Assembly (NCBI RefSeq): GCF_026151205.1
Contig: NC_087078.1
Coordinates: forward strand, 18,431,118 to 18,495,117
Length of the DNA: 64,000 bases
Direction of reading: 5' to 3'
From: Bolinopsis microptera
Lineage: Eukaryota; Ctenophora; Tentaculata; Lobata; Bolinopsidae
The translations under genes were made by a program, and so were the position numbers. Positions 61,876-64,000 of the stretch are shown piece after piece; positions within the stretch are counted from its first letter, which is position 1; the number at the start of each line of letters is the position of its first letter. The notes below the pieces were generated by a model. That model worked only from the letters and a program-made list of their open reading frames with translations, searched no databases and was not told the origin of the DNA.

Positions 61876-64000
61876 AAAATAAGGAGGAAGAGGAGGAAGG
61901 AGGAGGAGGAAGAGGACTGAGGAGGAGGAGGAGAAGGACTGAGGAGGAGAAGGAGGACTGAGGAGGAGGAGGACCCAGGAGTAGGAGGACTCAGGAAAAG
62001 GCCCCAGGAGGAGGAGGAGGACTGGGGAGGAGGAGGACTGTTGAGGACTGATGAGGAGAACTGAGGACAATGAGGAGGAGTAGGAGGAGGACTGAGGAAG
62101 GGAGGATCAGGAAGACCCAAGAGGAGGACCCAGGAGGAGGAGGAGGAGGAGGACCCAGGAGGAGGAGGAGGACTGAGGAGGACTGAGGAGGAGGACTGAC
62201 GATGACTGAGAAGGAGGAGGACTGAGGAGTACTGAGGAGGATGGCTGAGGAGGATGGCTGAGGAGGATGACTGAGAGGGAGGAGGAGGAGGACTCAGGAG
62301 GAAAAGGAGGAGGAGGACTCAGGAGGAGGACTTAGGAGAAATGAGAAGGAGGACTGAGGAAAACTGAGGAGGAGGAGGAGGAGGACTGAATAGGAGGAGG
62401 AGAAGGAGGGGGACTGGGAGAGGACTGAGGAGGAGGAGGACTGATGAGAAGGATGAGGAGGAGGACTGAGGAGGAGGACTGAGGACCGAGAAGGAAGAGG
62501 AGGAGGATGAAGAGGAGGAGGAGGACCCAGGAGGAGGAGGACTGAGGAGGAGGACTGAGGAGGACTGAGGAGGATGGCTGAGGAGGATGGCTGAGGAGGA
62601 TTTTTTTTAAATTTTTTTTTAAAAGAGAGGCTGGGCCTGGTTGGCCCACTAGAGGATAGCATATGAATGCTTTGCCTACCTCTGGGGTATGGCAGTCCTG
62701 TGGGAGGATGCCAGTAGAATCAAGATGTGTTATCAAGGATGATGGTAAGTGTTGTGGGGTGTGTCATAGATAAACGCTTAAGTGGTGGTTGAGTGTGGAA
62801 GAGAGAGGCTGAGGAGGATGGCTGAGAGGGAAGAGGAGGAGGAGGAGGAGGAGGACTCAGGTCAGGAGGAGGAGGAGGAGGACTGAGGAGGACTGAGAAG
62901 GAGGAGGACTGAGGAGGAGGAGGAGGACTGAATAGGAGGAGGAGGAGGGGGACTGGGGGAGGACTGAGGAGGAGGATGGAGGACTGAGGAGAAGGATGAG
63001 GAGGAGGACTGAGGAGGACTGAGGAGGAAGAGGAGGAGGAGGGGGACTGGGGGAGGACTGAGGAGGAGGATGGAGGACTGAGGAGAAGAATGAGGAGGAG
63101 GACTGAGGACTGAGGAGGAACAGGAGGAGGATGAAGAGGAGGAGGAGGACCCAGGAGGAGGACCCTGGAGGAGGACTCAGGAGGAGGAGGAGGACTGGGG
63201 AGGAGGAGGACTGTTGAGGACTGATGAGGAGGACTGAGGACGAGGAGGAGGAGTAGGAGGAGGACTGAGGAGGGGAGGAGGAAGAGGACTGAGGAAGATC
63301 AGGAAGACCCAGGAGGAGGAGGAGGAAGAGTAGTCCTCGGAGGAGGAAGCATCTAAATGTTATTTCCATTTTTGTCCGTTTTTGTCCGTTTTTGTCCGCT
63401 CTATTTTTTGTCCGTTTTGATAATATAGGGTACCGAACGGTGGAGGAGGACTGAGGAGGGGAGGAGGAAGAGGACTGGGGAGGATCAGGAAGACCCAGGA
63501 GGAGGACCCAGGAGGAGGAGGAGGAGGAGGACCCAGGAGGAGGTGGAGGACTGAGGAGGACTGAGGAGGAGGACTGACGATGACTGAGAATGAGGAGGAC
63601 TGAGGAAGATGGCTGAGGAGGATGGCTGAGGAGGATGACTGAGAGGGAGGAGGAGGAGGAGGACTCAGGAGGAGGACTCAGGAGGAAGAGGAGGAGGACT
63701 CAGGAGGAGGAGGACTTAGGAGAAATGAGAAGGAGGACTGAGGAGAACTGAGGAGGAGGAGGAGGAGGACTGAATAGGAGGAGGAGAAGGAGGGGGACTG
63801 GGAGAGGACTGAGGAGGAGGAGGACTGATGAGAAGAATGAGGAGGAGGACTGAGGAGGAGGAGGACTGAGGACCGAGGAGGAAGAGGAGAAGGATGAAGA
63901 GGAGGAGGAGGACCCAGGAGGAGGAGGACTGAGGAGGAGGACTGAGGAGGATGGCTGAGGAGGATGACTGAGAGGGAAGAGGAGGAGGAGGAGGAGGAGG
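61876..64000. repeat. GA-rich GAGGAGGACT minisatellite, runs off the window
   Basis: Plus strand is almost pure purine: interspersed GAGGAGGAGGACTGAGGAGG and GGACCCAGGAGGAGG units with a trinucleotide core. Segments in 62127-62590 reappear in the same order in 63503-63960 (for example ACTGACGATGACTGAGAA and AGGATGGCTGAGGAGG), so a ~1.4-kb higher-order unit is present. A non-repetitive island of about 200 bp (62600-62815) interrupts it. Long Ser/Pro/Leu ORFs on the minus strand are by-products. Confidence 0.93.

Noticed and set aside
62294-63369. Ser/Pro/Leu-rich ORFs of 120-170 codons
   Set aside because: Pure by-products of the GA-rich trinucleotide-based array, with no conserved domain and irregular frames.

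Overview
The window is animal nuclear DNA. Genes are split by GT-AG introns, and the host gene set is metazoan: NVL, ataxin-10, an ARF-family GTPase, rhodopsin-type receptors, and sushi / F5/8-type C and LDLa modules. CR1-like LINEs, a tRNA-derived SINE, mariner, pogo and hAT elements and very long minisatellites point to a repeat-rich marine invertebrate. A cnidarian or similar early-branching animal is the best guess. That guess is inference from gene families and repeat content; nothing here fixes the species.

Layout. (1) 1409-16287 (+) is a 14-exon NVL gene. Its introns carry a mariner-type MITE, a ~1 kb 23/24-bp minisatellite, and three genes on the opposite strand: an SVOP/SLC22-like MFS transporter, a secreted PAN/lectin/sushi-like protein, and an intronless class A GPCR. 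(2) 17251-42878 (-) is a complete 11-exon ataxin-10 gene, convergent with NVL. One intron is almost entirely a 5.8-kb, 42-bp minisatellite. Its exon at 28428-28602 lies inside an intron of a plus-strand sushi/F5/8C gene (26577-30157), so the two genes interlock. Its 11.8-kb intron also holds an intronless LDLa-bearing RXFP-like GPCR, a coiled-coil gene, a small basic two-exon gene and a SINE. Another intron is mostly a fold-back element with 82-bp arms. (3) 43.2-53.5 kb is a transposon nest: a retroelement C-terminal fragment split by a hAT MITE, a 5'-truncated CR1-like LINE (LINE C), and an RNase H-bearing LINE (LINE A) cut in two by an apparently intact LINE (LINE B). (4) 53.5-56.8 kb is gene-poor and contains a perfect 44-bp palindrome and a 29-bp-stem hairpin. 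(5) 56825-61470 (-) is an ARF-like GTPase gene whose large intron holds a pogo-type deletion derivative inside a ~330-bp tandem duplication. (6) 61.48-64 kb is minisatellite and GA-rich repeat running off the end of the window.

Most striking item: LINE B (46717-51935, -). ORF1 joins an AlkB-like Fe(II)/2-oxoglutarate dioxygenase domain (HxD...H...Rx5R) to an SGNH/GDSL esterase domain. Five bases later ORF2 encodes a PHD-type finger, an APE endonuclease and a reverse transcriptase. Both ORFs are open and the element is flanked by a 12-bp target duplication, so it looks young. A nucleic-acid demethylase-like domain inside a LINE first ORF is the best candidate here for an under-described system. 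Second is the ataxin-10 intron minisatellite: in humans, expansion of an unrelated ATTCT repeat in an ATXN10 intron causes SCA10.

How genes work together: NVL and ataxin-10 are unrelated housekeeping genes that happen to be neighbours. Most other protein genes sit inside their introns and probably depend on their own promoters. I see no operon-like or pathway grouping.
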